The notes under the pieces: generated by a model
The model's input: the letters and a program-made list of their open reading frames with translations, nothing else
Database searches by the model: none
Told to the model about the DNA's origin: nothing
Translations under genes and position numbers: made by a program
DNA from: Diatrype stigma
Taxonomy: Eukaryota > Ascomycota > Sordariomycetes > Xylariales > Diatrypaceae
Length of the DNA: 64,000 bases
NCBI GenBank assembly: GCA_022225965.2
Contig: JAKJXP020000010.1
Location: 124,001-188,000 of the forward strand
Direction of reading: 5' to 3'
In this document: positions 24,433 through 35,727 of the stretch, one piece after another
How the letters are laid out: each line of letters begins with the position of its first letter
Position numbering within the stretch: the stretch's first letter is position 1

Positions 24433-25890
24433 CCTCCATCCATATGGATTGAAGCTATCAACTTCAATTGCTGCTAACAAAACCCTCATCAAAGACAAAA
24501 GGCAGCATGATGGCCTACCAAACAAGGACTGCTTGTAGTTTGTAGGTGCAGCATATGATCAGGTCTCTGCTAACATAAATGGTCAGGTGGCCATCATCAT
24601 CAGAACCCTTCATTATTATGCTAAGTAGGGGGGGGGACTAAAATATGATGTCGGGGTTAGCTAAGTTGAGTAATATTGCATAGGGGAGATAGGGGAGGTA
24701 CTTCGTACACCAGATGGCATCAACTACCAGCCCTGCGCAATCACTAACACAGCGGTTACTTGGAAATACAATCCAAGTTGCTCATTTATACCACGATATC
24801 ATTGTGGTCTCATGATACTGAGGATGCACCCCTCATATCCAGGCAAACCCTGTTGGAGACACCAAAGTTGTGCAATCCCCCCATGTGTCCCTATGTCTTA
24901 CAAGTATGAGGCAAAGAGGTGTTGTCATAGCTACTAAACACAACAAGGTAGCCCGAGCATTTGCATTTATTTGGTTGGTTATAGCTATGGCTATGTAGAT
25001 CACCCTGTTAGGTTGCCTTGCTGGTGGTCTTTTCGCTTGTATCCCTCTTGGGCCCAGTGACCCAGGTACAAATAACAGTCATAGGTCTGTGTTGATATCA
25101 TAGATGTACTGCCTTTCCGTCGTTTATGTAAGAGATAGATAGACCATGATATAGGTGTAATGTTGTCGATATATGAGTGCAATGCCACCAGGATGTTTGA
25201 TAAGTACTTGGATAATGGGTAGTAACACATAAATCATATCCAAGGCCAGGGGGAGAAGGCTGATGTAGTTGAATAATAACCTGACTTGATCATATCGTCT
25301 GCACAGTATTGTATAGCAAACTTGGAGACAGAGAATAAGCCATGATATAGCTTATAATTTATTCTTTCCGTTGCTTCGAAAATCTTCTACATGTAACATA
25401 GTCCTTGGCTTCCTTGATAAGTTCTTGGATAGTTCCTAGACTAGCCCCGTATAACGAATTGAGATAGAATCCCATGCTATGATGAAGTACTTGAAGTCAC
25501 ATTTGTTTTCCGAATAATCACCTTGGTTAATTATCCTTAGTCTCTAGAGGTAAGAAAGAACTTGTGACTCCCGTACATATGCCCTAGGAAACTATCTTAT
25601 CAATCGCCAATAGGCTGTTTGAATCCTGAAGACTCACATCCACGCACAGCGATGAAGTTCAGCTTTTAATCCAGGCCATTGCATTATAACACTGAAGAGT
25701 TAGGCTCCCAACATATCTACTTACCTTGGTCCTGGCCGTACCTCTATTTTCCTAAGGGCCAATGTCCTCACAATTTTGTCAACTCCGTTCCTACTGCTTT
25801 TCTTCTTGCGACTAGTACGTACCATCTCACCTTTAGGAGTGAATGTTTACATTCTTGGTAAGTCCGCTACTGCTGCCGTTGTCGTCACCA

Positions 25891-25976
25891 TTCGTACCTG
25901 TCGTCGCCGTTCGTACCTGTCGTCGCCGTTCGTACCTGTCGTCGCCATTCGTACCTGTTGTCGCCATTCGTACCAA
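25891..25976 (+). repeat. 19-bp minisatellite, 4.5 copies
   Basis: Unit TTCGTACCTGTCGTCGCCG with at most two differences between copies, at 25891, 25910, 25929, 25948 and a partial copy at 25967. It lies about 320 bases upstream of the coiled-coil gene, so it may be in its promoter or 5' leader. Confidence 0.85.
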
Positions 25977-26002
25977 CTGCTATATTTTCCGGCAACCCCC
26001 TT

Positions 26003-26021
26003 CCCCCCCCCCCCCCCCCCC
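26003..26021 (+). repeat. Homopolymer of 19 C
   Basis: Uninterrupted C19 (G19 on the other strand), bordered by shorter C runs. Such tracts can form G-quadruplex structures and are prone to sequencing error in length. Confidence 0.85.
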
Positions 26022-26294
26022 TCCCACCGTGACTCTGGCAGACCACCTACCCATTGCCAGGAGCAACTGTGTACACCATTGGTACTCGATCTTGGTGCTG
26101 CTGTCAGTATTAACCTCGAGTGCATTCAGTCTTGGACATTTTCTATTGCCAGCCGACCGAAACATCTGAACATCATTGCCATTATTGTCACCCCCATCAC
26201 TATTGTCTTTCCTACTAGCACTTGTCATCAAATTCATTGGCCACATCATTGTTGCATACTATAAAGAAACGTTCGGGCCATACACGATCAAACC

Positions 26295-28322
26295 ATGGAG
26301 CAATCTACAGAGAACCAAGGGCTGTCCGCCCATGAGCAGGACAGTAGCTCCGTAGTTATAACGGACACGCTTGGACTGGAGATCGCACCCGGGGCCCCAT
26401 TCCCCATGTCCCTGGACGATACCCTCAAGTTGATGGGTAGGGCCCAGAAAGAGAGGCCTGGGTTGTTGGATAAAATTCACCACCTCGAACAGGTTGTCCA
26501 TGAACTGGACAATGAGCTTATTACCGCCAAAAACGATGCGATGGTAGCCCAATTTCAGGTTTTACAGGAAAAGCACTTCTGTCAGCAGAAGATCGACGCC
26601 CGGCTCCAGCAGGCAGAGGTTGTCTTGCTGAGGGCCAAAAGCGCCCACCAGGAATTGGAGAACAAGCATCGCCAATTTGTCGAACGCAGTGTCAACCAGA
26701 CGGTAAAACTGCGGAATGACTGGGACCATGATCTTGATGAGCTGAAATCATCCATCGAGGAGAAGCAACGGCTAAGCGCTGAGCTAGTCAGCGAGAGGAA
26801 GCGATTGGGCTTCGAGACGGCTCGAGTCGGGAAATTAAAGCAAGACTTAGCTCTCAAGACATCCGAATCGGAGAGATGGAATGACCTCAACGGATCTCTC
26901 CAAACACAAATCGACAAGGCCAGACAGGAAAAGTCGGACAATGAGGCGAAGGCTACTGAACTTGACAAGCGCTGTACGCAACTGGAGGCGGATAATGCCA
27001 AACTTGAGGCTCGTCTTGCTGGTTCCCTAAGAAGAACCACAGAACTGCAAGCAACGTTAAAGAGCAAGAACGATACTACCGCTGCAACCAAAGAGGACGC
27101 CAATGCCAAGAACGAGGAGCTTGAAGATCGACTCTCAGAGGTCCAGCGTGAGAACTCAAACCTGCAAGACACATTGGCGAAAACCAGAAGCGAAGCAGAC
27201 ACAGCAAAGAAGGAGAGTACCGAAGCAGAGAAGCAGTCACGATCCCGTCTCTCAGTGTTGCTGTCCCAGAACACAGAACTCCTGAACAGCCTACAAGCAG
27301 CGAACGAGAGAAGCGATTCCCTAACAGCAACGTTGAACCAGTGGCAGATGGATAACTCAAACCAAATCAACACTACATTAGCAGAGGTCGCCAGAGCGAA
27401 GGATAACGTCGTCGCAGCAGAGAAGAAGTGGAGCTTGAAGCTGGAGAGTGCTTGCCGCCAGAACTCCGAACTCCAGGCCATGTTGGCCGCGGCCAGGAGC
27501 GACGCAGCTGTAGCCAAGGAGGAAGCTGCCGCCACCGAGAGAGAGCTGAGATCACGTCTTGAGGAAGCATCACGCCACGAGATGGAGACCAAAGGAGAAC
27601 CTACCGCTACCAGGGAGGTTGACGAGGAGGGCGAAGCAGCGAAGGAAAGGGTCGCCAGGATCAAGTTCCTCAAAAGTGTCAAGAGAAGCAAAAATAAACA
27701 AACAGCAAAGGCTAATAAGAGAGACGGCAAGAAAACCAAGCACCCACAGGCTCAAACACCTCTAGATGAGGCCACCGCACACCTACAAGAACAGCTCGCC
27801 GACGCCCTCAACGAGACGAACCGCTACAAGATCGAGAATGCACGCCTAAAAGCACAGCAGCAAGGAAAAGAGAAGCGCCCCCGAATGCGATCGATGTCAG
27901 ACGCAGACCTTCATGGAACCTTCGGCTCCGAGAGCAAGAACGAGCGAATCGCAGAGCTGGAGGCAAAGAACGCCGAGCTAGAAGCGTCGCAGCAAGGCAC
28001 TAGGGACGCCGATGGTGCAGGCTCCCTGACGATCTACCCCTTCGAGCTTCGCAAGATACAGACGCTGAAAGCCGAGCTGCAGCAGATGACAGAGGAACGA
28101 GACGAGTTTCGGGCGAAACTCCGACAGCAGAAGGGAAAACAAGGAAGCATGCAAGCCTCTCGCAAAGCTGCTGCTCGTATGGATGTCCTCAGAAAGGAGG
28201 TTGATGTTCTGGGAACCAAGATCCACGGCGCGAAGGAATATATCGGCAAACTCTCAGATCAACTAGCGACTACTCAGGACAAGCTCGCTGCTGTGGAGGC
28301 GAGCAACACCATCAAAAAGTGA
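26295..28322 (+). CDS. Long coiled-coil protein, function unknown
   Basis: Single-exon 675-residue protein with a good start context (aaaccATGG). After a short N terminus (1-45), nearly the whole chain is Glu/Lys/Gln/Arg/Leu-rich with heptad-like spacing (about residues 48-450 and 495-670). This indicates a long parallel coiled coil of the tropomyosin/SMC/golgin type. About residues 454-485 form a basic block (KSVKRSKNKQ..KRDGKKTKHP) that could bind DNA or membrane. Repeated TELQATLK / SELQAMLA / NSNLQDTLA segments suggest internal duplication. No head domain, ATPase motif or membrane anchor is seen, so no role is assigned. It may be a structural or tethering protein. Confidence 0.7.
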   Translation: MEQSTENQGLSAHEQDSSSVVITDTLGLEIAPGAPFPMSLDDTLKLMGRAQKERPGLLDKIHHLEQVVHELDNELITAKNDAMVAQFQVLQEKHFCQQKIDARLQQAEVVLLRAKSAHQELENKHRQFVERSVNQTVKLRNDWDHDLDELKSSIEEKQRLSAELVSERKRLGFETARVGKLKQDLALKTSESERWNDLNGSLQTQIDKARQEKSDNEAKATELDKRCTQLEADNAKLEARLAGSLRRTTELQATLKSKNDTTAATKEDANAKNEELEDRLSEVQRENSNLQDTLAKTRSEADTAKKESTEAEKQSRSRLSVLLSQNTELLNSLQAANERSDSLTATLNQWQMDNSNQINTTLAEVARAKDNVVAAEKKWSLKLESACRQNSELQAMLAAARSDAAVAKEEAAATERELRSRLEEASRHEMETKGEPTATREVDEEGEAAKERVARIKFLKSVKRSKNKQTAKANKRDGKKTKHPQAQTPLDEATAHLQEQLADALNETNRYKIENARLKAQQQGKEKRPRMRSMSDADLHGTFGSESKNERIAELEAKNAELEASQQGTRDADGAGSLTIYPFELRKIQTLKAELQQMTEERDEFRAKLRQQKGKQGSMQASRKAAARMDVLRKEVDVLGTKIHGAKEYIGKLSDQLATTQDKLAAVEASNTIKK

Positions 28323-31153
28323 AGTTCCACGGGCTTCACTGATGCCAAATATACAACAGTGCCGCCATGTGGTCAAAGACATCACCTGATATGCGAGGCT
28401 AGTTGTGGACTGCTCAAGAACTTGTCGGAGAATGGTTTTGCTATATGTCTAAGTAAAGACTCAGGACGAAAAGGGGAATCGCGAAGAAAACTTGTGTACA
28501 TGAAGAGATACCACTGCACTTTATTGCTATAGGAGTTAGGAGTACCATGATTTTACGGAGGAGCTAGGAGGTTCAAGCTTTGCTGGTAGCACGACCTTGG
28601 TCGTTACCATAGGCAAGCTCTTTGTCTCCAAAGGTCTTATAGAGAGAGATAATACCCACCCAACTTAATGCTTAATACCCATTTACAGTTACCAATGCAT
28701 CTAACATAACAGAGCTTAACGATACGGGACAGAGTCAACAATGGTAGTAATAATGGATTGCAGGTTAGATATACGAAACTGAAAGACAAGAGGTTTCAGA
28801 GCAACGTGGTGATCAGGTGCTGACGACCTGGAAATGGAGAGAAGAAAAGGCGTAGATTGTAGTTAGGTGCTGGCAGCACTAACAGCCAGTTGGAGGCCAC
28901 CATCACTGGGCACAGTATAAAGGACATCGCTGAAAGGCAAGGAACATACCTACCTACCGATTAGAGAATCACGGTCGGAGTTTCCAACTTGCACATACAA
29001 AATAAAGGAACATGTGATCATGTTCTAGTCTAGGTTGAATTGTATGGCCGCCAGCCCAACCCAACCGTTTCGCCAAGCCTGCAGTCTTGGTGTTTGTGTG
29101 GAACTAGATGAAACGCAAGCGATTCGATCTCGGGTTGCATTCTGCAGCGGGCTGTGCCGGGGGCCGAAAAGGCTGGCGATGAAATCGGCCGCAGCGTCTA
29201 TGTATCGGGTCTGCGGCGTACCTGGGCTGCCTGGCTGCCAGGTAGGGCTCGATGGGATCCACATCTGTGACGTGACCCGGACCGTGGCCTTTCATGATGA
29301 TGTTTTGTAGTTTATTAAGAGCTCAATAATTCGGTAGTTAAGAAGAACCCAGGTGTCTGTCACGTAGGTTAGTACCTAGGTGAAACTATGATTCAATGCG
29401 CTACAGAGCATTTGTACATAGAAAGGATGGTTCATCAACCACTGGAGGCTACTGCTCGTAAGAAAGGAATATTGAGAAAATGCAGTTCGGAATAGATTAC
29501 CGATCAAAGCAGATCCTGGCTTGACTGGCTGGGGGACGTTGGCGCTTAACAGGAGAGCCGCTAGGTCACCGAGCCGCTATCGGCAGCGGCCGTTAAGCCA
29601 ATCACATCACGAAATGAACAGGAGCTGATCAGCCTGCGGGCCCGTGCATAGGCCGCGGGGTATTTAGGGCAGCAGCAGGGGACCAGGGGACTTCAGTGCA
29701 GCGGTTGCCTAATACATACACCAGACATACACATATTTATTTTCTCCGTGCCTGGTTTTCCAACTTCCTTCACCACTTACAACATGGATGTGTGCTCTTC
29801 AGCCATATCGAGCAATAATCCTTTATCTAGTTGTACATACATCCCGTACTTAAAGAGGAGGTTTAGTGACTTGGCCCAGCCCTAATCTTTTAGATTCCCA
29901 TTATCCATCTTGGTCTGGTTTCACAACTCCAATGCACATGCTGAACTACCGGTACTTAGTCGCCCATTCAATGGAATACTTTGCGACATAGGATCGGCTA
30001 GGAATACCTACCTATGTAACCTGCGCATGTATATGTCTTGATTACATGTCTTGATTATTCATGGACGTCCATCCAGCCATCCTGCTTCCTAGACCCATGT
30101 ACGCCCTGATACTACCTACATAGGTATCTACATCCATCACCTTTGAGGGCTGCGCGCCACTGCAGACCTAGGTGCATAACCCCCCAAGACGCTACGATGG
30201 GGAACTTCGTATTATAGGCGCCGAATGCCTCTTGCAACTTCTTCTGAGGTTATTTTTGATTAAGGTGCACCCAGTGCGTGCGGCTGTCGGCCCATGCCAC
30301 CGAAAGCCCAGGAAAGAGTTCTGGTGAGGTGAAGGTGCCTATATCCCGGACAAAGAAGATTACTGGCTGAAGATGGCCCAACGGCGCTTAGCACAAGCCT
30401 AAGGTCCCCATACCTGGGTACAGACCCGGGCACAACTTCGAAGGGCGACAAAGAACACCCTGCTCGCATCGGCAAGTCGAAACAAAGAAGCTTCCATTCC
30501 TGTGGCAGAGCCGCCTGTGTACACCTACATAGGTACCTAGTCAAGGCCGGTCATCTGACTGCCAGTGGGCTTCGGCTCGTTCATGGGTTTGCTCGGGTAG
30601 GATCGCACTCATGAAGAAGTGCAGGGCTCCGCTGTTATGATCGTGGACGCCCTCAAATACCTCTTATTCACCATGTTCACCCACAGCCGGTTCCCCAGCA
30701 ATCTATGTGTTCAAGCGAATAGTTTTACCTTTCCTTTCTTGTCTTTCTTAATTGTGTGTTGCATGGCTTGGAGTCACTGGATTCAATAGAAGGGCCGGGT
30801 GAATGAATCACTGTGCATTTCTTTCCTTCATTGTTCGATGAATGACCGTTTACTTTCGCCCACACTTCCACCACTCCCAACTCTTTAATAGTTCTTTGAG
30901 GTTGACCCTCCCAACTTCTCATTCTTCCAACAAACGCATTATTGCCAGTTGCGTACAAAGTCTTTCCTGTTCGCTGGCCGAATCTTCTATTTCCTACATT
31001 ACCCCCCATTTCATTCATTGACCTGCAATTGACACATGCATATGACTACATCAACATACCCACGAATCTGAGATTTGTCACCAAGCGAAGAAAAAGAAAA
31101 AAAAAAAGAAAAACACAACAAAAAAACAATAGACACCGAGGAACATCCGGACC
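28323..31153. other. Intergenic, 2.8 kb, no gene seen
   Basis: Between two plus-strand genes. It contains dispersed TAGGTACCTA words (around 29373, 30004 and 30530). A GC-rich fold-back around 29560-29600 is built from GAGCCGCTA and CGGCAGCGGCCG words. The A-rich stretch 31086-31130 is the Prm1 5' leader. No supported ORF. Confidence 0.5.
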
Positions 31154-33673
31154 ATGTCGTTCTCTGAAAAGAGAGGCTTTCCGCAGATCCCGCCTTCGTT
31201 GAACACTGGCCCGTATGAGAAGCAGAGCGGACCGAACCCACCTTCGATTCCCTCGCCATCACGACAGCGACCTCGTAACGAAGTAACGCCTTACCTAGGA
31301 CTGCCCGCCAGACTCTCGCAGACATGGCTAAACCGGTGGACGGTCCTGCTCCTGCTGGTCCTCGTCCACTTCCTCCTGACTGCCTCCAGCCTCCAAGATG
31401 GACTCGACGACTCCAAGGTGAAGGCTATGTCGGCGTGTAAGAAGGTGGAGGACACCGGCAGCGCCATGGCCTCGATGCCGCACTACCTGTCGCGCGGGGT
31501 CAACAGCCTCGTGGCCGATGGCATCACCAGCTCCGTGCATGCCCTGGTCACCGTCCTCGAGATGATCATCACTAGTGTCGAGCAGCTCATCCTTTTCTTC
31601 ATCCACATGATGACCGACACCTACGTCTGCCTCGTCGCCCTGGCCGTCCACGGCGCCCTAAACGTCTCCGCCGTTGTGGTCGAGAAGACCACCGACGCCA
31701 TGAACAAGGCCATCGACGGCTTTGCCGACGGCCTCATGAAGACCACCGACGGCATCCAGGATGTGATTGACGGGGGCTGGAATACAATCGAGAGTCTCGC
31801 TAATGCAGGGGACAAGGTCGTAGATGGTGGTAAAGACCTACTAAACGACATCGGCGTTTTCGGCCGGCGTGACTTCATCCCTACGATAGACTCAGAATTG
31901 GAGTCGGCCCTGCCGACATCACCAACGTCATCATTATCATTATCGCCCTCATCTCCTACATTCACTGTCCTGCACGCCGGCGATGACCTCGCGCCCGAGT
32001 CATCCGCGGCCACGCTGGTGGCGCGGATCGACATCCCGGACAAGCCGGACATAAAGAAACCGCTGAACGATTTCTTTCAGAAGATTAAAGATGTTAATAT
32101 CGACAGCAGTGGGTTCGTGTCGGACATCAACAAGCTGAATGACGACCTGCCGACGTTCGACGAGGTGCGCAACAAGACGGACGAGACCATCAATATCCCC
32201 TTCCAGCTCGTGCGCGACGCGCTCGACAAGGCCTACGGAAACTGGTCCTTCGACAAGGGCGTGTTCCCCGTGGCCGAGCGCGAGGCCCTCTCGTTCTGCT
32301 CGGAGAACTCGGCCATCGCCGACTTCTTCGACGCGCTGTACGCGACGGCGCACCAGGCCAAGATCGCCGCCATCGTCATCCTCTCCGCCCTCGCCGTCCT
32401 CGCCTGCGCCCCCATGGCCTACTGGGAGCGCCTGCGCTGGAACCGCCAGGCCCGCCACGCCGAGCTCTTCGCCCGCCACCAGTACGACCACCTCGACGCG
32501 GCCTACATGTACGCGCGACCGCACACCGCGCGCGCGGGCCTGTCCCTGATGCGCCGCCTCGAGGGTAGAGGCTTCTCCCGCCGCAAGCAGATCCTCGCGC
32601 GCTGGTGCGTCGCCTACGCCACGTCGCTTCCCGCACTGTTCGTGCTGTCGCTCGCGCTGGCGGGGTTCTTCTCGTGCGCGTGCCAGGGCGTGCTGCTGCG
32701 CGCCGTCGAGAAGGAGGTGCCGGCGCTGTCGGCGCAGGTGGGCGAGTTCGCCGAGGACGTGGTGTACAGCCTGGGGAACGTGTCGAAGAAGTGGGCGGAC
32801 GACGGCAACGGGGTGATCGACGGGTTCAGCCACGACCTGAACGACGACATCCTCGGGCACGTGACGAGCGCCACCTCGGCCGTCAACGACACCATCAACA
32901 CCTTCACCAAGGCCATGGACGAGGGCCTGACCAAGGTGCTGGGCAACACGCCCTTCAAGGACGCGGCCGCGGGCGTGATCCGCTGCGTCGTCGGCCTCAA
33001 GATCGAGTCCGTCCAGAAGGGCCTCACCTGGATCCACGACCACGCCCACGTCGACCTGCCCCGCTTCCCCGACGACATCTACTCGGCCGGCGCCAAGACC
33101 TCCATCGGCGACGACCCCGAGGTCCGCAGCTTCCTGGCCGCGCCCGGCAGTGGCACCGCCGACGAGGTCACCGACGCCGTCCTGCACGTCACGCGCTGGC
33201 TGCGCAACAACATCATCCAGGAGGCTCTCATCTCGCTCGCCCTGCTCCTCGTCTACGTCCTCGTCGTCCTCATCGGCGTCGTCTGGGCCCTGGTGCGCGC
33301 CATGTCGCCCGATCCCGACGACCACCTCGACGGGACGCAGTTCAGAGGCGGGGATATCACCACCACAACCATCGCTACGGCAGCGCCGCCGCGCTCACTT
33401 CGCCGGTCGAAGAGCTACGGCGGGATGGGGTCGCCGCGGTTCAACGAGTACGAGCACGCCACCACCACCGGCGCCGGCGCCGGCGGGAACCCGTTCGCGG
33501 ACGACTACAGCTACGGCCACAACCACAACCCCAGCCCCAGTTACAGCAGCGAAGACGAGCCGCCGAGGGGCGACGTGCCAAGAGGTCGCGGTACGGTTGT
33601 CGAGGAAGAGCACGCTGGCAGCGGCACGCGGTCGAGCAGCCACGGCTACGTCGGAGACGTCAACCGGAGCTAG
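31154..33673 (+). CDS. prm1: Plasma membrane fusion protein Prm1
   Basis: Multispanning membrane protein that stabilises plasma-membrane fusion during mating or hyphal fusion. Single exon, 839 residues, in a good start context (ggaccATGT). The cytosolic N terminus ends in TPYLGLPARLSQTWLNRWT, a strong Prm1 signature. Hydrophobic segments are at about 61-80, 142-176 (with a break), 402-423, 485-508 and 690-714, with two large Cys-containing extracellular loops carrying several N-glycosylation sequons. The C-terminal tail (about 720-839) is Gly/Ser/Asn-rich. The frame stops at TAG 33671-33673 but stays open for 62 more codons to a second TAG at 33860-33862; see findings. Length and topology match the fungal family. 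Confidence 0.9.
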   Translation: MSFSEKRGFPQIPPSLNTGPYEKQSGPNPPSIPSPSRQRPRNEVTPYLGLPARLSQTWLNRWTVLLLLVLVHFLLTASSLQDGLDDSKVKAMSACKKVEDTGSAMASMPHYLSRGVNSLVADGITSSVHALVTVLEMIITSVEQLILFFIHMMTDTYVCLVALAVHGALNVSAVVVEKTTDAMNKAIDGFADGLMKTTDGIQDVIDGGWNTIESLANAGDKVVDGGKDLLNDIGVFGRRDFIPTIDSELESALPTSPTSSLSLSPSSPTFTVLHAGDDLAPESSAATLVARIDIPDKPDIKKPLNDFFQKIKDVNIDSSGFVSDINKLNDDLPTFDEVRNKTDETINIPFQLVRDALDKAYGNWSFDKGVFPVAEREALSFCSENSAIADFFDALYATAHQAKIAAIVILSALAVLACAPMAYWERLRWNRQARHAELFARHQYDHLDAAYMYARPHTARAGLSLMRRLEGRGFSRRKQILARWCVAYATSLPALFVLSLALAGFFSCACQGVLLRAVEKEVPALSAQVGEFAEDVVYSLGNVSKKWADDGNGVIDGFSHDLNDDILGHVTSATSAVNDTINTFTKAMDEGLTKVLGNTPFKDAAAGVIRCVVGLKIESVQKGLTWIHDHAHVDLPRFPDDIYSAGAKTSIGDDPEVRSFLAAPGSGTADEVTDAVLHVTRWLRNNIIQEALISLALLLVYVLVVLIGVVWALVRAMSPDPDDHLDGTQFRGGDITTTTIATAAPPRSLRRSKSYGGMGSPRFNEYEHATTTGAGAGGNPFADDYSYGHNHNPSPSYSSEDEPPRGDVPRGRGTVVEEEHAGSGTRSSSHGYVGDVNRS

Positions 33674-35727
33674 TGGCCCGGAGGCGGAGACGGAAACGGC
33701 AACGGCAACAGAAACGTCAACGACGACGGCGTGTCGCCGACGACGTCGATGGCCGCGGACACGTACAGGGAAAGGGACATGGATACGGCCTCGGTCTCGA
33801 CGATAGCGCGGGCGCGAGAGTATACTGCCCGGGCGCTGGAGCAGGGCTATTGGCAGTCGTAGCTTGGATGCTTAATGGTGGTGATGATGATACCCCGATC
33901 GTGGAACATCTAAGCTAGAACCAGCAATTATGTTTGCTTAGAGTGAGAGGATTCTAGTTAGGATCGAAGCGATTTTTTGAGATTTTTCTTTTTTGCGGGC
34001 TTGTTCGACCATGGAGCTGGACAACTCGCACCAGCGACCTTTCTTTTCTTTTCTTTCCCACCTTCTTATTTGTGTTCATTTTTGCTATCCCCTGCCCGTC
34101 TGTTCTCGGCGTTTCTATTGCATCATCGCTATCACCATCAGGGATAAATAGCAGGACAGGCGTATAGAGGAGTGACTCACTTGCATGGATTTCCCTTTCG
34201 ACTCATCCTCGTCCATCTCGGCCGGGCTCACTTCATCTTCCATGCCTACCGACTAATACGCATTCCACTACCCACACACCCACCACAACATCACCCTTCA
34301 GATCAACGCTATACCTCACCCACCCCCGAAAACAGCACATCTTCTAAGGAAAGCTTAGGTATTAGACAGGGCTTGCCGCGAGGCGCGAAAGTTTGCTATG
34401 AATTAGTTAGCTAATTAGATGCATAATAGCTTGATAGACAGACAGCTGATGCGATTCATGATATGATTGCATGAATATTAATTTGCATGATAAAACAACA
34501 CGACCTGAGCTTGTACGTGTGGTGGTCTTCTACTGCTTGTATTTGTCTTGTCATTGCGCTCGTGAGTCTGGTTGGTGAGCTGAGAGTAAAGTAAGGGAAG
34601 GGAAGTCACGTATTGTACTAGCTGGGATAATTACACAGTGGCTGGCATATTCGCAGGCAGCTCCTGTGAGCTTGCGATCATGGATGGTGTAGACCATAGA
34701 AACAGTATAAGTAGCTGTTTATATACATGTAGATAGCACCCAACCAGCATACAACGACGCAAGTCTGTGATACCGACTGGTTCCAGTTAGATGGTTTCCA
34801 GACTTGTACTTGCCCTGGCTGCTAGGTAAACAAAACGTAACTGACTCCCTACGAAGTGTATAGTCCTCAGACGCCTTCTCGCGATAGGCTCACTTGGCCA
34901 AATGGATACCTGATCACAGCCTACGGCCAAAGCTTTGCCTACTGAGAGGCTTGGCTTGTAACGAGCATATACCTACGAATGCGTGACGTATAAGAAAGAT
35001 TTGTTATTAGGTAACTTGGGTATACATTTATTTCGCTATAAGTCGCTACTATGAAAACACAGGGGGCAGTTCCAACGCTGAGTATCTACTAGGTCGCTAA
35101 TATTATGCTGTCCGAGGCCCAAACAAGTCCGCTCCCACCATTCTTGACACTGATCACCTAAAGTGCGTATGAGACGTATCACCTGAATCTCGTCAGACGT
35201 GATATTACACCCTCCTTATTAGTCATCCTATCCCAGGCAGTGAGGAAAGCAGCTGCTGAAATCGTACTTCAGCCTCCAGACTGGGAGGCTCCAGTTCCTC
35301 GAAATTTCCAATTCCGCCTCTTATTAACTCGTAAATCATTCATGGGTGGATCAGAAACGGTCAGCCGCTTCCTTGCCTGTGGAATGCGGAGGGTGACCGC
35401 GTCGCCAAAGCACAACACCCCCGTAGGCTCGGGCTCCCGTTCGGATTCCTGCACGTGCGCGGCGAGCATATTTATCCGGTCCAGGGCTGCTGCCGGCCTC
35501 GGCGTCGTATCTCCGCCACCATTGCGAGAAGCAGCCCTGACGTCCTAACCGGGGCTGCTCTGGCGGACACCCGCGCCGGCGGCGCGAAAAGCACCGGAGG
35601 CACCATTTGCGATGGCATGGGCTAACTGCTTCTCACACGCGGCCGTCCACTGAAACCCGGGGCCGGGGTGCTCGATCGACCATTTCCGTTCCTGAAGAAC
35701 CCGAGGCGGCGATGGCGGCGCATTGCT
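33674..35727. other. Intergenic between convergent genes
   Basis: 3' flanks of prm1 and of the Pex14/33-type gene. The first 189 bases are an in-frame continuation of prm1 (see findings). Beyond that, only short unsupported ORFs, for example 35240-35548 on the plus strand, which shows no family features. Confidence 0.5.

Larger units (their letters stand above)
22921..26294. other. Long divergent intergenic region with small repeats
   Basis: 3.4 kb between the minus-strand KH gene and the plus-strand coiled-coil gene, with no supported ORF. It holds TAGGTACC-rich segments (23880-24010 and 24220-24370), a 16-bp tandem repeat (24388-24432), a run of 9 G (24627-24635), a 19-bp minisatellite and a 19-base C run just upstream of the coiled-coil gene. 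Confidence 0.6.

Noticed and set aside
26582..27739. 385-codon minus-strand ORF opposite the coiled-coil gene
   Set aside because: Its Ser/Leu/Phe-rich sequence is the antisense of the GAG/AAG/CTC-rich coding strand; no start context or domain.
29025..29310. Short overlapping ORFs on both strands near 29.1 kb
   Set aside because: No splice-compatible extension, domain or start context; likely chance in a GC-richer patch.
32000..33325. 441-codon minus-strand ORF inside prm1
   Set aside because: Shadow of GC3-rich coding sequence; low-complexity Gly/Asp/Val/Arg composition, no family features.
32605..33918. 437-codon plus-strand ORF overlapping prm1 in another frame
   Set aside because: Arg/Gly/Pro-rich shadow frame of a high-GC gene; prm1 itself is clearly the coding frame.
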